A stretch of DNA of 32,837 nt, taken from the NCBI GenBank assembly GCA_016936235.1, contig JAFGPK010000032.1:1-32837 (forward strand), written 5' to 3'. Source of the DNA: Candidatus Fermentibacteraceae bacterium. GTDB lineage: Bacteria > Fermentibacterota > Fermentibacteria > Fermentibacterales > JCC-6. The notes under the pieces are model-generated. The model did not search any database. It had not been told where the DNA came from and worked only from the letters and a program-made list of their open reading frames with translations. Position numbers and translations under genes: made by a program. Within the stretch, counting starts at the first letter, position 1. Every line of letters starts with the position of its first letter. Positions 16,145-24,341 of this stretch are shown one piece after another.

Positions 16145-17033
16145 CAGGAGCCTCTGCGGGTACAACTGGGGTGTGGACATCGGCGGCACCACAATAATAC
16201 TGGGCTTCCTGGAAGATGAACGGTTCGCCGGGAAGGCGGTGCTGGACACGGGAAGACACCGGGACCCGGAGGAGATACTGGGAAACATAACCCGGGCAAT
16301 CCTGAATTCCGATCCCGATCCTGCCACCGTGGGAGTGGGCATTGCAGGGCTGGTCATAGCCGGCGAGGGGATCCTGGTCTCGTCCCCGAACCTTCCACAA
16401 TGGAGGAACTACCCGGTCCGTTCCATGCTGTCGGAATCGCTGAATTGCCCGGTGGTCGTGGACAACGACAGCAACGTGTTCGCCGTCGGCGCAGTGAGGA
16501 CGGGACAGATACCGGCTGAGGGGCTCTGGCTCATGGTGACCCTGGGAACGGGAATAGGCGGGACCATTGTGTACGATGGTGAAGTGGTATACGGTACCGG
16601 ATTCGCCGGCGAGTTCGGACACATGACCGTGGAGGCCTCCGGCGAACAGTGTCCCTGCGGGTCCCGGGGCTGCTGGGAGCGGTACGCGGCGGCTGGAGCA
16701 CTCACCAGATACTTCCGACATCGATCAGGACTGGAGCTTCCGCCGAGGGAGATCGCATCCCTGGCCTCGGAAGGGAACCCGCAGGCTGCGGGCGCTTTCG
16801 AGGAATTCGGCAGATGGCTGGGGATAGGCCTTCTCAATCTTTGCCAGTGCTTCAGCCCCATGGGTATCTTCCTTGCCGGAGGCCTCATGGGAGGAAGCCG
16901 ATTCTTCCTTTCCCACGCGGAAAGGGAGTACCGCGGCAGATGTGAACGTGACTGGAATGTCCGGGTCCTCCCTTCCAGCTCCGACGCCGGCGCAAGGGGA
17001 GCTGCCATCATGGGCAGAGAGCGGCTCCGATGA
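16137..17033 (+). CDS. ROK-family sugar kinase (glucokinase-like)
   Basis: 298-residue cytoplasmic sugar kinase. Seen: ATP phosphate loop VDIGGT (13-18), catalytic Asp in VDNDSN (around Asp111), TLGTGIGGT (135-143), GEFGH (158-162) and the ROK zinc site His162 plus CPCGSRGC (172-179). No N-terminal helix-turn-helix, so it is a kinase rather than a ROK repressor. The substrate cannot be told from the sequence; glucose, N-acetylglucosamine or N-acetylmannosamine are usual. TTG start overlaps the preceding gene, and its stop overlaps lptD by four bases (ATGA). Sitting between two envelope genes, a link to cell-wall sugar recycling is plausible but unproved. Confidence 0.93.
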   Translation: MIDRSLCGYNWGVDIGGTTIILGFLEDERFAGKAVLDTGRHRDPEEILGNITRAILNSDPDPATVGVGIAGLVIAGEGILVSSPNLPQWRNYPVRSMLSESLNCPVVVDNDSNVFAVGAVRTGQIPAEGLWLMVTLGTGIGGTIVYDGEVVYGTGFAGEFGHMTVEASGEQCPCGSRGCWERYAAAGALTRYFRHRSGLELPPREIASLASEGNPQAAGAFEEFGRWLGIGLLNLCQCFSPMGIFLAGGLMGGSRFFLSHAEREYRGRCERDWNVRVLPSSSDAGARGAAIMGRERLR

Positions 17034-19222
17034 CCCTTCCCGTTATCATCCCGCTGGTTCTCATGGCTCAACCCGCGGCACCCGACAGCCTTGAGGCTGA
17101 TACCTCCTCAGTACAGGGCACTCTGGAGACCATAGCCTACTCGGCGGACTCCCTTGTGTTCCATCCGGGGGATGGTGACCTGACACTTGTGGGAGCCGTC
17201 TCTGTGGACTACAGGGACATGACGCTCCATTCCGACACGGTGGAGTACTCGTCCGACGATGAAGTGATAGTGGCAAGAGGAGCCTCGGAACTCTTCGACC
17301 GCGGGGAATCGATAACCGGAAGCGGCATGATATACAACATAAACACCCGCAAGGGACGGATCCTCGAGGCCGCCTCCGAGTACGACTTCGGATTCTACAG
17401 CGGGGCCTCGATCACCAGGGTGGGGCGGAACGAGTTCAACATAGTCGATGCCAGGTTCACCACATGCGATGCTGAAAGCACCCATTTTCATTTCTACTGC
17501 CCCGTGATGAAAGTCTTCCCTGACGACAAGGCAATCGCCAGACCCGTGTACCTGTACGTCGAGAACACGCCCGTGTTCTACTTCCCGTACTGGGTATTTC
17601 CCATCAGAAGGGGCAGACAACCTGGTTTCACCATGCCCAAGTTCGGTCAGACCAGTCGCGATGGAAGGTACCTCAGGGAAATGGGTTACTATTTTGTGTT
17701 CTCGGACTACTCCGATCTCTGGGTCCACGGCGATATCATGGAGAAGACAAGGTTCGTCGTCGCGGCAGACGAACGGCACAGGGTCAGGTATCTGTGCAAC
17801 GGAGGACTCAGGACTGAATGGAGACGGGAGTTCCAGACCCGGAGGGACAGGTGGCTCGTATTCGGGCAGCATCTTCATGACTTCCCCGACGGCACATCCC
17901 TGCGGCTGCAGGGGGAATTCCTGAGTGACAGATCCTACCTCGAGGAGACCCAGCAGAATCCCGAGGACAGGATGACTGGCGAGGTCAGGTCCTGGGTGAG
18001 CGTAAACAGGTACTTCGGCAGGCTGAGCTTTCAGGGGGTCCTGGACAGGACCAGCTATCTCAACACTGATCCCGACACCATACCCGGTGAGATAGAATCA
18101 GTGCAGGAAGCTCCTGACATAAGGCTCTCCCTTCCATCAGCACCCCTGTTCAGGCCTCCTTCCGACCCGTCCATGATCAGGCCCTGGCACTCCATCTACT
18201 GGAACGCAAGCGCCCACTACCTGTCCCGGGACATGAGAATGGAGGAAAACAGGGCTACCAACTCAGCGTTCAGGGCGACATCCGGCCTTACCGCCTCAAG
18301 CAGGCTCTGGGGCTGGCTGGCTCTGTCACCTTCGATCCAGGTCAGGGGGACCGTCTACGACAGGGACAGGAACAATGAAAGCTATCCGTGGTGGTTGCAT
18401 GGCTCGGCCGGTCTGACGGCTTCAACCGATATTTACGGGATCTTCGGGGGAGGTATCTTCGGCCTGGACGCCCTGAGGCATACCATAACCCCCAGCGTTT
18501 CGATCCAGTGGGCCCCCGACCGGTTCATCAACGGTGACGGCATCGTGAACTCCGATTCGGCGGGCATGGAGTACTATTCCTTCTCGGACTTCTACCTTCC
18601 CTCCTCAAGGAGGACCGTCGGGCTGAACCTGCTGAACACCCTGGAGGGCAAGCGCTCCATCAGAGGTCAGATCAGCAGATTCGATATAGCCTCCCTGAAC
18701 ATATCGACATCAATCGATCTTGAGGCGGAAGAGAGAGCCTTCTCGCCCCTCACCGCCACTCTGGACCTGAATCCGCTTCAGGCGCTGGACATCACGGGGA
18801 ACGGAGGCTGGGACCTCTACGAGAACGAGTTCACCGACCTGTCGGTCTCCTCAAGTCTCAGGCTGGCAGGATACGACAGAACGCTTCTTCCCGACTCGGG
18901 AATGACCGACCTCGGGCTTCCGATCCGAATGACCCTTTCGCACTTCTACAGGCATGGGCTTCAGGACAGCCCTGCCATCAGCAAGTTCAGGCTCACGGCC
19001 TCCCTTGACCTCACTCCCGGTTGGTCCCTTGAATACAGCGCTTATTATGACGCCCTGAGCGAGGACTTCATAAGCCAGAGCTATACCCTCAGAAGGGACC
19101 TCCACTGCTGGGAGGCGGTATTCGTCCGTCACATCTCGGATGTTGACAGCGGCTTCTATTTCAAGATCAATATTCTCGACGTCCCCGACATCAAGATCGA
19201 ACAGCACGTAAGTAATTTCTGA
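17030..19222 (+). CDS. lptD: LPS-assembly outer-membrane protein LptD
   Basis: LptD with LptE inserts LPS into the outer leaflet of the outer membrane. 730 residues. Short signal peptide (about 1-17), then an OstA/LptA-type beta-jellyroll (about 30-150; LTLVGAVSVDYRDMTLHSDTVEY). The family motif ARFTTCD follows near 142-148, then PVYLYVENTPVFYFPYWVFPI (about 178-198) leading into the C-terminal beta-barrel, which ends in Phe, a common outer-membrane insertion signal. This confirms a diderm LPS-bearing cell. Cys147 and Cys155 are the only visible conserved-region cysteines, so the disulfide pattern is not that of E. coli. No lptE, lptA or surA is adjacent. Confidence 0.93.
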   Translation: MTLPVIIPLVLMAQPAAPDSLEADTSSVQGTLETIAYSADSLVFHPGDGDLTLVGAVSVDYRDMTLHSDTVEYSSDDEVIVARGASELFDRGESITGSGMIYNINTRKGRILEAASEYDFGFYSGASITRVGRNEFNIVDARFTTCDAESTHFHFYCPVMKVFPDDKAIARPVYLYVENTPVFYFPYWVFPIRRGRQPGFTMPKFGQTSRDGRYLREMGYYFVFSDYSDLWVHGDIMEKTRFVVAADERHRVRYLCNGGLRTEWRREFQTRRDRWLVFGQHLHDFPDGTSLRLQGEFLSDRSYLEETQQNPEDRMTGEVRSWVSVNRYFGRLSFQGVLDRTSYLNTDPDTIPGEIESVQEAPDIRLSLPSAPLFRPPSDPSMIRPWHSIYWNASAHYLSRDMRMEENRATNSAFRATSGLTASSRLWGWLALSPSIQVRGTVYDRDRNNESYPWWLHGSAGLTASTDIYGIFGGGIFGLDALRHTITPSVSIQWAPDRFINGDGIVNSDSAGMEYYSFSDFYLPSSRRTVGLNLLNTLEGKRSIRGQISRFDIASLNISTSIDLEAEERAFSPLTATLDLNPLQALDITGNGGWDLYENEFTDLSVSSSLRLAGYDRTLLPDSGMTDLGLPIRMTLSHFYRHGLQDSPAISKFRLTASLDLTPGWSLEYSAYYDALSEDFISQSYTLRRDLHCWEAVFVRHISDVDSGFYFKINILDVPDIKIEQHVSNF

Positions 19223-19252
19223 TTTAATTCTATTAGTATCAGTAAAATCATT

Positions 19253-19345
19253 CTATTTATGTATTATAAATCCTATTTTCCAATCCTGATGTTCAACAAT
19301 CTCCCGTATAGCTTCAAACAGAGGCGAATTAATAAATCGCTCCCG
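19253..19345 (-). pseudogene. AT-rich fragment resembling the C-terminus of a lost gene
   Basis: The 185 bases between lptD and HU are mostly AT-rich, unlike the GC-rich neighbours. On the minus strand, 19253-19345 reads an open, protein-like end that includes INSPLFEAIREIVEHQDW and IGFIIHK before a TAA stop. Upstream the frame runs antisense through HU, so there is no plausible start. It may be the 3' remnant of an acquired gene or a chance frame. No family recognised. Confidence 0.3.
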
Positions 19346-19348
19346 GGG

Positions 19349-19377
19349 TTGACATTGACTTTTTATCCTCATAGCTT
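19349..19377 (+). promoter_or_regulatory. candidate promoter for HU
   Basis: TTGACA (19349-19354), 17-base spacer, TAGCTT (19372-19377; 3 of 6). The -35 and spacing are ideal and the -10 is weak. Transcription would begin about 25 bases before the HU start. Confidence 0.5.
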
Positions 19378-19408
19378 TCGGTAACAGTCCTTGAGAGGGG
19401 GTGAACAA

Positions 19409-19678
19409 GTGACTAAAAAAGATCTCATCGCCCACGTAGCCAATAACGCTGCAATCACCAAGAAAGAGGCCGGCATTGCTGTTGATGCCGTTCTTGATGG
19501 TATCAAGCGTTCGCTCAAGAAGGGCGACAAAGTCAGCCTTGTCGGTTTCGGTACTTTCTCCGTGAAGCATCGCAAGAGCAGGACCGGTGTCAATCCTATA
19601 ACCAAGAAGAAGATGACATATCCGGCGAAGAAAGTTCCTCATTTCAAGCCTGGTAAGGGTCTGAAGGACTCCGTCTAG
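19409..19678 (+). CDS. hup: HU-family nucleoid DNA-binding protein
   Basis: Histone-like HU/IHF family protein that bends and compacts DNA as a dimer. The 89-residue form starting at GTG 19409 begins TKKDLIAHVANNAAITKKEAG, aligning with the family N-terminus, and has a GGGGGTGA SD. An in-frame TTG at 19391 would add six residues with no support. Seen: VSLVGFGTFSV (about 43-53), the DNA-contacting arm region RTGVNPITKKKMTYPAKKVPHFKPGKGLK. The arm lacks an exact RNPxT, reading GVNPIT, a common variant. Monocistronic, with its own promoter and a terminator at 19693-19725. Confidence 0.96.
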   Translation: MTKKDLIAHVANNAAITKKEAGIAVDAVLDGIKRSLKKGDKVSLVGFGTFSVKHRKSRTGVNPITKKKMTYPAKKVPHFKPGKGLKDSV

Positions 19679-19692
19679 GAACCCATCATACA

Positions 19693-19725
19693 GGGGAGGC
19701 GGGGTAATCCCGTCTCCCCTTTGTT
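19693..19725 (+). terminator. intrinsic terminator after HU
   Basis: An 11-bp stem (19693-19703 with 19709-19719, one G-T pair), loop GTAAT, followed by TTTGTT. It begins 14 bases after the HU stop. Confidence 0.85.
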
Positions 19726-19898
19726 CAAATCGATTTCATGCCCTTCTGCAGTTCCGTCTCGGCGATCTCCGGCAATGTCGGTCGATGCTGCCGCTGGCGG
19801 GCAATGGCATCATGGAATACCCGATTTCTCGGGAGAGGACTCTCTGGCCTCATAGCGTGACTGTGGTTAGATTCTGCCGTGAACGCCTGTGAAGCCTG
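19725..19898 (-). pseudogene. foreign-looking gene fragment next to broken sugar transferase
   Basis: Minus-strand frame ending in TGA at 19725 with a protein-like tail: ESNHSHAMRP, then RQRQHRPTLPEIAETELQKG. It begins abruptly near 19898, exactly where recognisable sugar-transferase homology starts on the other strand. No start codon or domain is seen. It could be a transposase remnant (an SNH...P pattern faintly recalls IS3-type OrfB), but I cannot establish a family; the plus strand is also open here in a short frame. Treat as a junction fragment. Confidence 0.3.
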
Positions 19899-19904
19899 AC
19901 GGAG

Positions 19905-20309
19905 ATGCGGCATCCGGGGGATGCGCCGTCTGCTGGAAGGGACGAGTACGAGGTGCTCTCCAAGCCGAAGAGGGACCCGAGGATCACCAGGGTCGGCAGG
20001 TTCATTAGGAAGTACAGCCTGGACGAGCTTCCCCAGCTGTTCAGCGTCCTGTCCGGCGGCATGAGCCTGGTGGGTCCGCGTCCTCATGTCCCGGAGGAGG
20101 TAAACCTCTACTCGATGAGGCACTTCAAGAAACTGGAAGTCCCCCCTGGAATGACAGGCATCTGCCAGGTATCCGGACGGAACGACCTCAGCTACCGCGA
20201 GATGGTGAAGCTTGACCTTTACTACGTCGACAACTGGTCGATCTGGATGGACATCTCGATACTCGTGATGACCATCCCCGCCATCCTCCTCAGAAGGGGC
20301 GCATACTGA
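19905..20309 (+). pseudogene. 5'-truncated bacterial sugar transferase (polyprenyl-phosphate sugar-1-phosphate transferase)
   Basis: The last 134 residues match the C-terminal half of WbaP/PglC-like phosphoglycosyl transferases: [23 protein letters not shown] with the catalytic Asp-Glu pair, [42 protein letters not shown] and the terminal GAY. The membrane anchor, the ERVG-like segment and KFRxM are absent; where KFRxM should be (just before MRHPGD) the frame reads SLTEM and is preceded by a TGA at about 19890-19892. Family length is 200 residues or more. The ATG at 19905 has no correctly spaced SD. Probably non-functional, though the soluble core keeps its catalytic residues. It directly precedes and overlaps the expression signals of the next gene. 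Confidence 0.85.
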
Positions 20310-20326
20310 CTGCGATCCTGCTGCTG

Positions 20327-22171
20327 TTGAGGACCGCCGTATTCTGGCTGGCGGTACGGGGATACGGTGTCTCGCTGGGGAGGATGCTCCCCCGGCGGTC
20401 AGTCTCATCGATACCGTCACTGCTCACGGGCCTGGTATTCCTCCTGGTGCTCTCTCCTCTCCTCAGTCTTTTTGGCGTCTTCAATCGGATCACTCTCGCG
20501 GTGATACTCGTCATCGGGGCCCTGACAGGCGCTTTCCCTCTCCTTAACGGGGCGAGAGAGAAGCTCAGGAAGCTCAGGAATGCCCCCTGGGCCCGTAACT
20601 CCGTTCTGGCTGCCGTGACTCTGCTGCTCCTTCTAGTAAACCTGTACGCGGCACTTATCCCGGACGACAACCCGGATGCCCTTGTTGCCTACGCTGTAGC
20701 GCCGGACAGGTGGCTTGACGGTGGAGAGATCGTATACCTCGAGGAATCCATCTTCTCCGGCTTCCCGTGGGTGGGGGAGGTGATCGCCTCCTGGCCTGCA
20801 GCGCTCTCCCTTGACCCGGTGGACCAGCTCGTACTCCTCCAGCTGTTTCAGCTAAGCATGCTGCTGGTTACCTCCTTGATGGCATGGTGGCTCATCTGCA
20901 GGGACCTGAGGGGTCTTCTTGCCTGCATCAGCTCCTGCATGGCCACCTGGATCCTGGTCGAATGGGCCTGTCTGCCCAAGTTCGAGATGACGGTCCTGTT
21001 CTTCACCTCGGTGGCCATGGCGGCTCTCTTCGTCCAGCATCGCAATCGAAGCCGGCACTTCAGTCCGGTGCCCTTCCTGGCCATGGGACTGGCCCTCGGG
21101 ACGAAGGTAACCGTTTACATCCTGCTGCCGGCGTTCCTCTTCATGGTACTCCTCATACCTGCCTACAGGAAACTATCCAGACTGGCTCCGGGCCTGATCA
21201 TCATGCTTCTGCCGCCGGCGGTATTCGCAGTGAACACCTACCTTCACACCGGAACCCCGTTCTATCCCGAGACCGTCTCGATCCTCCCTCCCTCGGAAGA
21301 GTATGTCTCTCCCGATGTGGATATCATTTCAGCCCACGCAAGAGCCAGTGTCCAGCCCGGAGAGCAACTGGTGGAGAGGGAGCCGGACAGGTTCTTCACG
21401 AATCTCGGCAGGCTTGTGGAATCCTGGGGGCTTCCGGTGTACCTCTTCATTGCAGGCACCTTCTACACGGCGGTCTTCCGAAGGAAGTACACGGTCCTCT
21501 TGCCCTTCTCGGCCATGATGGTCTACGCGGTATCCGCATCGGTCGCCTTCGATCCCATCAGATGGGGAGCCAAGTACGCTTTCCTGATGACCCCGGCCCT
21601 CGCCGCCTGGGGAGCATACCTGTGCATGAGACCGCTTCGGAACCGGTACTTCCTTGCCGCCTTCACGATCTCGCTGCTGGCGGTCCCCTCCTTCAACGGG
21701 GTCTTCCAGAGAATCTTGGAGCACCCGTTCCCTTACAGGCGGGACGGATCCGGATTGATACCCGGAGTTGAAGTCCAGCCTCTTCAATTGTGGTGCAACG
21801 AGAACCTGCCGGAGGGTTCGAGGCTGCTTTCACTCTGGAAGAGGGAAAGATACTTCTGCCGCCACGAGATCCTGGTCATAGAGAATCACCCCATTGCCAG
21901 GAGGCTGTTCCTTGCACCTTCGCTGGAGGATGAGATGGCCCTTCTCGACAGCATGAGAATAGATTTCGTCTACTTCGAGACGGAGGATCCCATGCCCGGG
22001 AAGCTCGAGGGCTGCATTCAGTTCCTTGATTCAGGAATACTCGAACCGGTGGTGGAGATCGAGGGATTCACCCTGTGCAGGGTCATCCGCAAGCCGGCAC
22101 CCCCTGGCGGCGGCTTACCCGATGATCCCGGAATAAACGCTTATGGTGGAATCCGCAGTTCTTCTCCATGA
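20327..22171 (+). CDS. multispanning membrane protein, GT-C glycosyltransferase-like
   Basis: 614 residues with about 10-12 hydrophobic helices between 30 and 465 and a soluble C-terminal domain (about 490-590). The layout, including an acidic DDNPDALVAY-like loop after the third helix, resembles dolichyl-phosphate-mannose or GT-C-type glycosyltransferases and related membrane sugar-transfer proteins; no exact family is recognised. TTG 20327 is the first canonical start but lacks an SD. CTG at 20306, overlapping the previous stop (CTGA) six bases after AAGGGG, would add seven residues. The last 19 codons overlap a convergent glycosyltransferase gene for 57 bases, and the tail there (after CRVIRKPAPP) looks like unselected extension. 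Location in an LPS/glycan gene group supports a sugar role. Confidence 0.65.
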   Translation: MRTAVFWLAVRGYGVSLGRMLPRRSVSSIPSLLTGLVFLLVLSPLLSLFGVFNRITLAVILVIGALTGAFPLLNGAREKLRKLRNAPWARNSVLAAVTLLLLLVNLYAALIPDDNPDALVAYAVAPDRWLDGGEIVYLEESIFSGFPWVGEVIASWPAALSLDPVDQLVLLQLFQLSMLLVTSLMAWWLICRDLRGLLACISSCMATWILVEWACLPKFEMTVLFFTSVAMAALFVQHRNRSRHFSPVPFLAMGLALGTKVTVYILLPAFLFMVLLIPAYRKLSRLAPGLIIMLLPPAVFAVNTYLHTGTPFYPETVSILPPSEEYVSPDVDIISAHARASVQPGEQLVEREPDRFFTNLGRLVESWGLPVYLFIAGTFYTAVFRRKYTVLLPFSAMMVYAVSASVAFDPIRWGAKYAFLMTPALAAWGAYLCMRPLRNRYFLAAFTISLLAVPSFNGVFQRILEHPFPYRRDGSGLIPGVEVQPLQLWCNENLPEGSRLLSLWKRERYFCRHEILVIENHPIARRLFLAPSLEDEMALLDSMRIDFVYFETEDPMPGKLEGCIQFLDSGILEPVVEIEGFTLCRVIRKPAPPGGGLPDDPGINAYGGIRSSSP

Positions 22172-23257
22172 GAAACACCGGGCCCTCTCAAGCCCGGCGG
22201 ACGCCAGTCGCTCCCTCATGCCCTCCTCGGTCGCCATCCGCTCCATCGCTTCCCTTATGCTGTCCGGTGATCCTGGGTCGACCAGCATGGCGGCACCGCC
22301 GGCAACCTCGGGAAGGCAGGAGAGGTCAGATGTTATCACCGGGCATCCGCACTGCATGGCCTCCAGCACCGGGAGCCCGAATCCCTCTCCCAGCGAGGGA
22401 AATACCAGGGCTGTCGACGATGAATAGAGCCTGACCAGTTCCCCGGTGGGGAGACCCCGCAGGGCGACTATGCGGCTATCTTCCCGATCCGAAGGCAGGA
22501 AGCCGGTCAATCCTCTGATGTGTCTCTCCACGCCCGTTAGCACCAGCACCAGTCCGTGCCTTCTCCGCACCGCTGCAGGAAGCCCCTCGAAGGCCTGGAT
22601 AACCCCCGGCAGGTTCTTTCTCGGATATGCGCTTCCTACGTAGAGAAAATAGCCGTTCCTCCCGAAATCCGTCTCCGAAAGGCATAGAGGTGGATCATCG
22701 GTCGGTCTGAATTCCACGGAGGCGGCATGCGGCACCACTGTCAGCTTTCGGGAAGCGCAGGGGAACATCTGCTCGACCTGCCCTGCGATACATTTCGAGG
22801 GAGTAATGATCGCAGCCGCGTTCTCCAGCATGAGAGCCGCATTGTTTCCGAACTCCCTCTCCGCTTCCTCTCCCCTGTACTCCTCCAGCACAAGGGGAAA
22901 GAGGTCATGGACGGTAAGTACCAGATTGCCCGTGAAGACCCTGTCGGCAAAGGGCCTGGTCAGGTGGAGCACGTCAAGGTCCCTGGCGCAGTACTCGAGT
23001 ATCGCACCCCTTACCGCGGAAACCAGCTTCCTGAGTCTGCCGCCAAGGGCCAGGGGATTCGGAAGGACCGGCCTGACTACGCAGGAAGGACCACCGAAGG
23101 ACCTTCTCAGCCCTTCCGTCCTTGATCTGCTGAAGCTGGAGAAAAGGACCAGGCTATGCTCCGGATGGAATTCCATGAGGCTTGCAACGATCTGCCTGGA
23201 ATACCTGTTGATTCCGCCGTACCCGTGCAGGGAGCTGACATCGAAACCTATCCTCAT
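22115..23257 (-). CDS. GT4-family glycosyltransferase
   Basis: 380 residues with the GT-B fold of family 4 retaining transferases. N-terminal domain MRIGFDVSSLHGYGGINRYSRQ with its Gly-rich acceptor loop, YVGSAYPRKNL at the start of the donor domain, and the EX7E donor motif in GEGFGLPVLEAMQCGCPVI, then LPEVAGGAAMLVDP. Probably adds a sugar from a nucleotide donor to LPS core or another glycan; the sugars are not predictable. The start is ATG 23257, four bases after the stop of the heptosyltransferase gene; the frame extends 48 bases further, into that gene. Last gene of a three-gene minus-strand group, ending 57 bases inside the convergent membrane protein gene. Confidence 0.93.
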   Translation of the reverse strand: MRIGFDVSSLHGYGGINRYSRQIVASLMEFHPEHSLVLFSSFSRSRTEGLRRSFGGPSCVVRPVLPNPLALGGRLRKLVSAVRGAILEYCARDLDVLHLTRPFADRVFTGNLVLTVHDLFPLVLEEYRGEEAEREFGNNAALMLENAAAIITPSKCIAGQVEQMFPCASRKLTVVPHAASVEFRPTDDPPLCLSETDFGRNGYFLYVGSAYPRKNLPGVIQAFEGLPAAVRRRHGLVLVLTGVERHIRGLTGFLPSDREDSRIVALRGLPTGELVRLYSSSTALVFPSLGEGFGLPVLEAMQCGCPVITSDLSCLPEVAGGAAMLVDPGSPDSIREAMERMATEEGMRERLASAGLERARCFSWRRTADSTISVYSGIIG

Positions 23258-23261
23258 GGAC

Positions 23262-24341
23262 TCACAACAGCCCTGCCAGGATTTCCCGAACCGCGGCGGA
23301 GACATCCTCGGGAGACACGGGATCCAGGGATTCCCGCCTGGAGGACATGATCACGCGGCTTGGAACCATCCACGGATACCATTTGGGCAGGGCGGGATCG
23401 AAGGGCAGGTACATGCCCACCACGGGTATCCCCATGGATGCCGCCAGATGGACCACAGAAGTGTCCGGGCTCACGAGGAGGACCGCTCCCTCGAGGATCG
23501 CCGCCAGATGGAGTATGGTGGGTGTGGGTGGAGGGATCAGGACACCTTCCAGCTCCCGGCCCATGGACAGAGCCCTTTCCCGGTGGCGGGGCGCGGACAC
23601 CACGAGGGGGACCAGGCCCATGGACTTCAGGCTCCGGCACACCGTGAGGTACCTGTCGGTGCCCCATTCCCTGTTGGGTCCACCCGCGGAGATGTTCACC
23701 GCGGCGCAATCGCCGGGCGAATAACCGCGGCTGTCCCAGAAATACCGTGCGAAGTTCCTCTCCTCGCCGGAGAGCCGGACCCCTCTGTCATAACCGTCGG
23801 CGTCAAAAGGCCTTCCAAGGCCGCACAGCAGGCCGCTGAAGGCATCCATGATGTGACCGTCCTGGGGAGCGGGAACCCTGACGTTGAAGGGCAGCCTGTC
23901 GTCACGATGGACATGGAGCCTCCACCTTGCCCCCGACGCAAGGGCATAGGCCAGTGATGTTGTGGAATCGTGCATGTGCATGTCCACCGCGGCGTCGGGA
24001 GCGAACTCCCTGGCCTGTAGAAGAGATGATGTGAATTCCGCGGGACCCTTCCTGTACACGATCACTTCCAGGTCCTCCTCATGCTCCAGGACGATGCTGT
24101 TGGACTCTGAGGCCACGACACCGATCCTTGCCCCGGGATGGATGTCCCTCAGTTTCCTTATGAGGGGCAGCGTCATGATCATGTCCCCGATCCTGTCCTG
24201 TCGCATCAGAAGGATCCCGCCCAGATCTTCACCCGGGGGTATGGAGGGAATTATCTCGGCCGATGAAATCCCGGAAGCAAGGGCGCGGAACAGCAGTTTC
24301 CTGCTGCCCGTCTCCAGCTTCTTCAGGACACCCGCCATCAT
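23262..24341 (-). CDS. GT9-family heptosyltransferase-like protein (second copy)
   Basis: 359 residues, GT9 family, which transfers heptose from ADP-heptose onto LPS inner core at the cytoplasmic face. Seen: ILLMRQDRIGDMIMTLPLIRKLRD near the N-terminus, and the donor-site region VSPDTSVVHLAASMGIPVVGMY near 300. The start is ATG 24341, sharing ATGA with the stop of the preceding GT9 gene and with GGAG five bases upstream; the longer frame upstream is antisense shadow. It is similar in layout to its neighbour (RIGDM and PDT-VH motifs, FNVRVPAP), so the pair looks like a tandem duplication. Which heptose position each adds is unknown. Confidence 0.93.
   Translation of the reverse strand: MMAGVLKKLETGSRKLLFRALASGISSAEIIPSIPPGEDLGGILLMRQDRIGDMIMTLPLIRKLRDIHPGARIGVVASESNSIVLEHEEDLEVIVYRKGPAEFTSSLLQAREFAPDAAVDMHMHDSTTSLAYALASGARWRLHVHRDDRLPFNVRVPAPQDGHIMDAFSGLLCGLGRPFDADGYDRGVRLSGEERNFARYFWDSRGYSPGDCAAVNISAGGPNREWGTDRYLTVCRSLKSMGLVPLVVSAPRHRERALSMGRELEGVLIPPPTPTILHLAAILEGAVLLVSPDTSVVHLAASMGIPVVGMYLPFDPALPKWYPWMVPSRVIMSSRRESLDPVSPEDVSAAVREILAGLL

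Noticed and set aside
19725-20420. Long minus-strand open frame over the sugar transferase
   Set aside because: Most of it is the antisense of the clearly conserved plus-strand transferase; only its last ~55 codons lie outside and are reported as a fragment.
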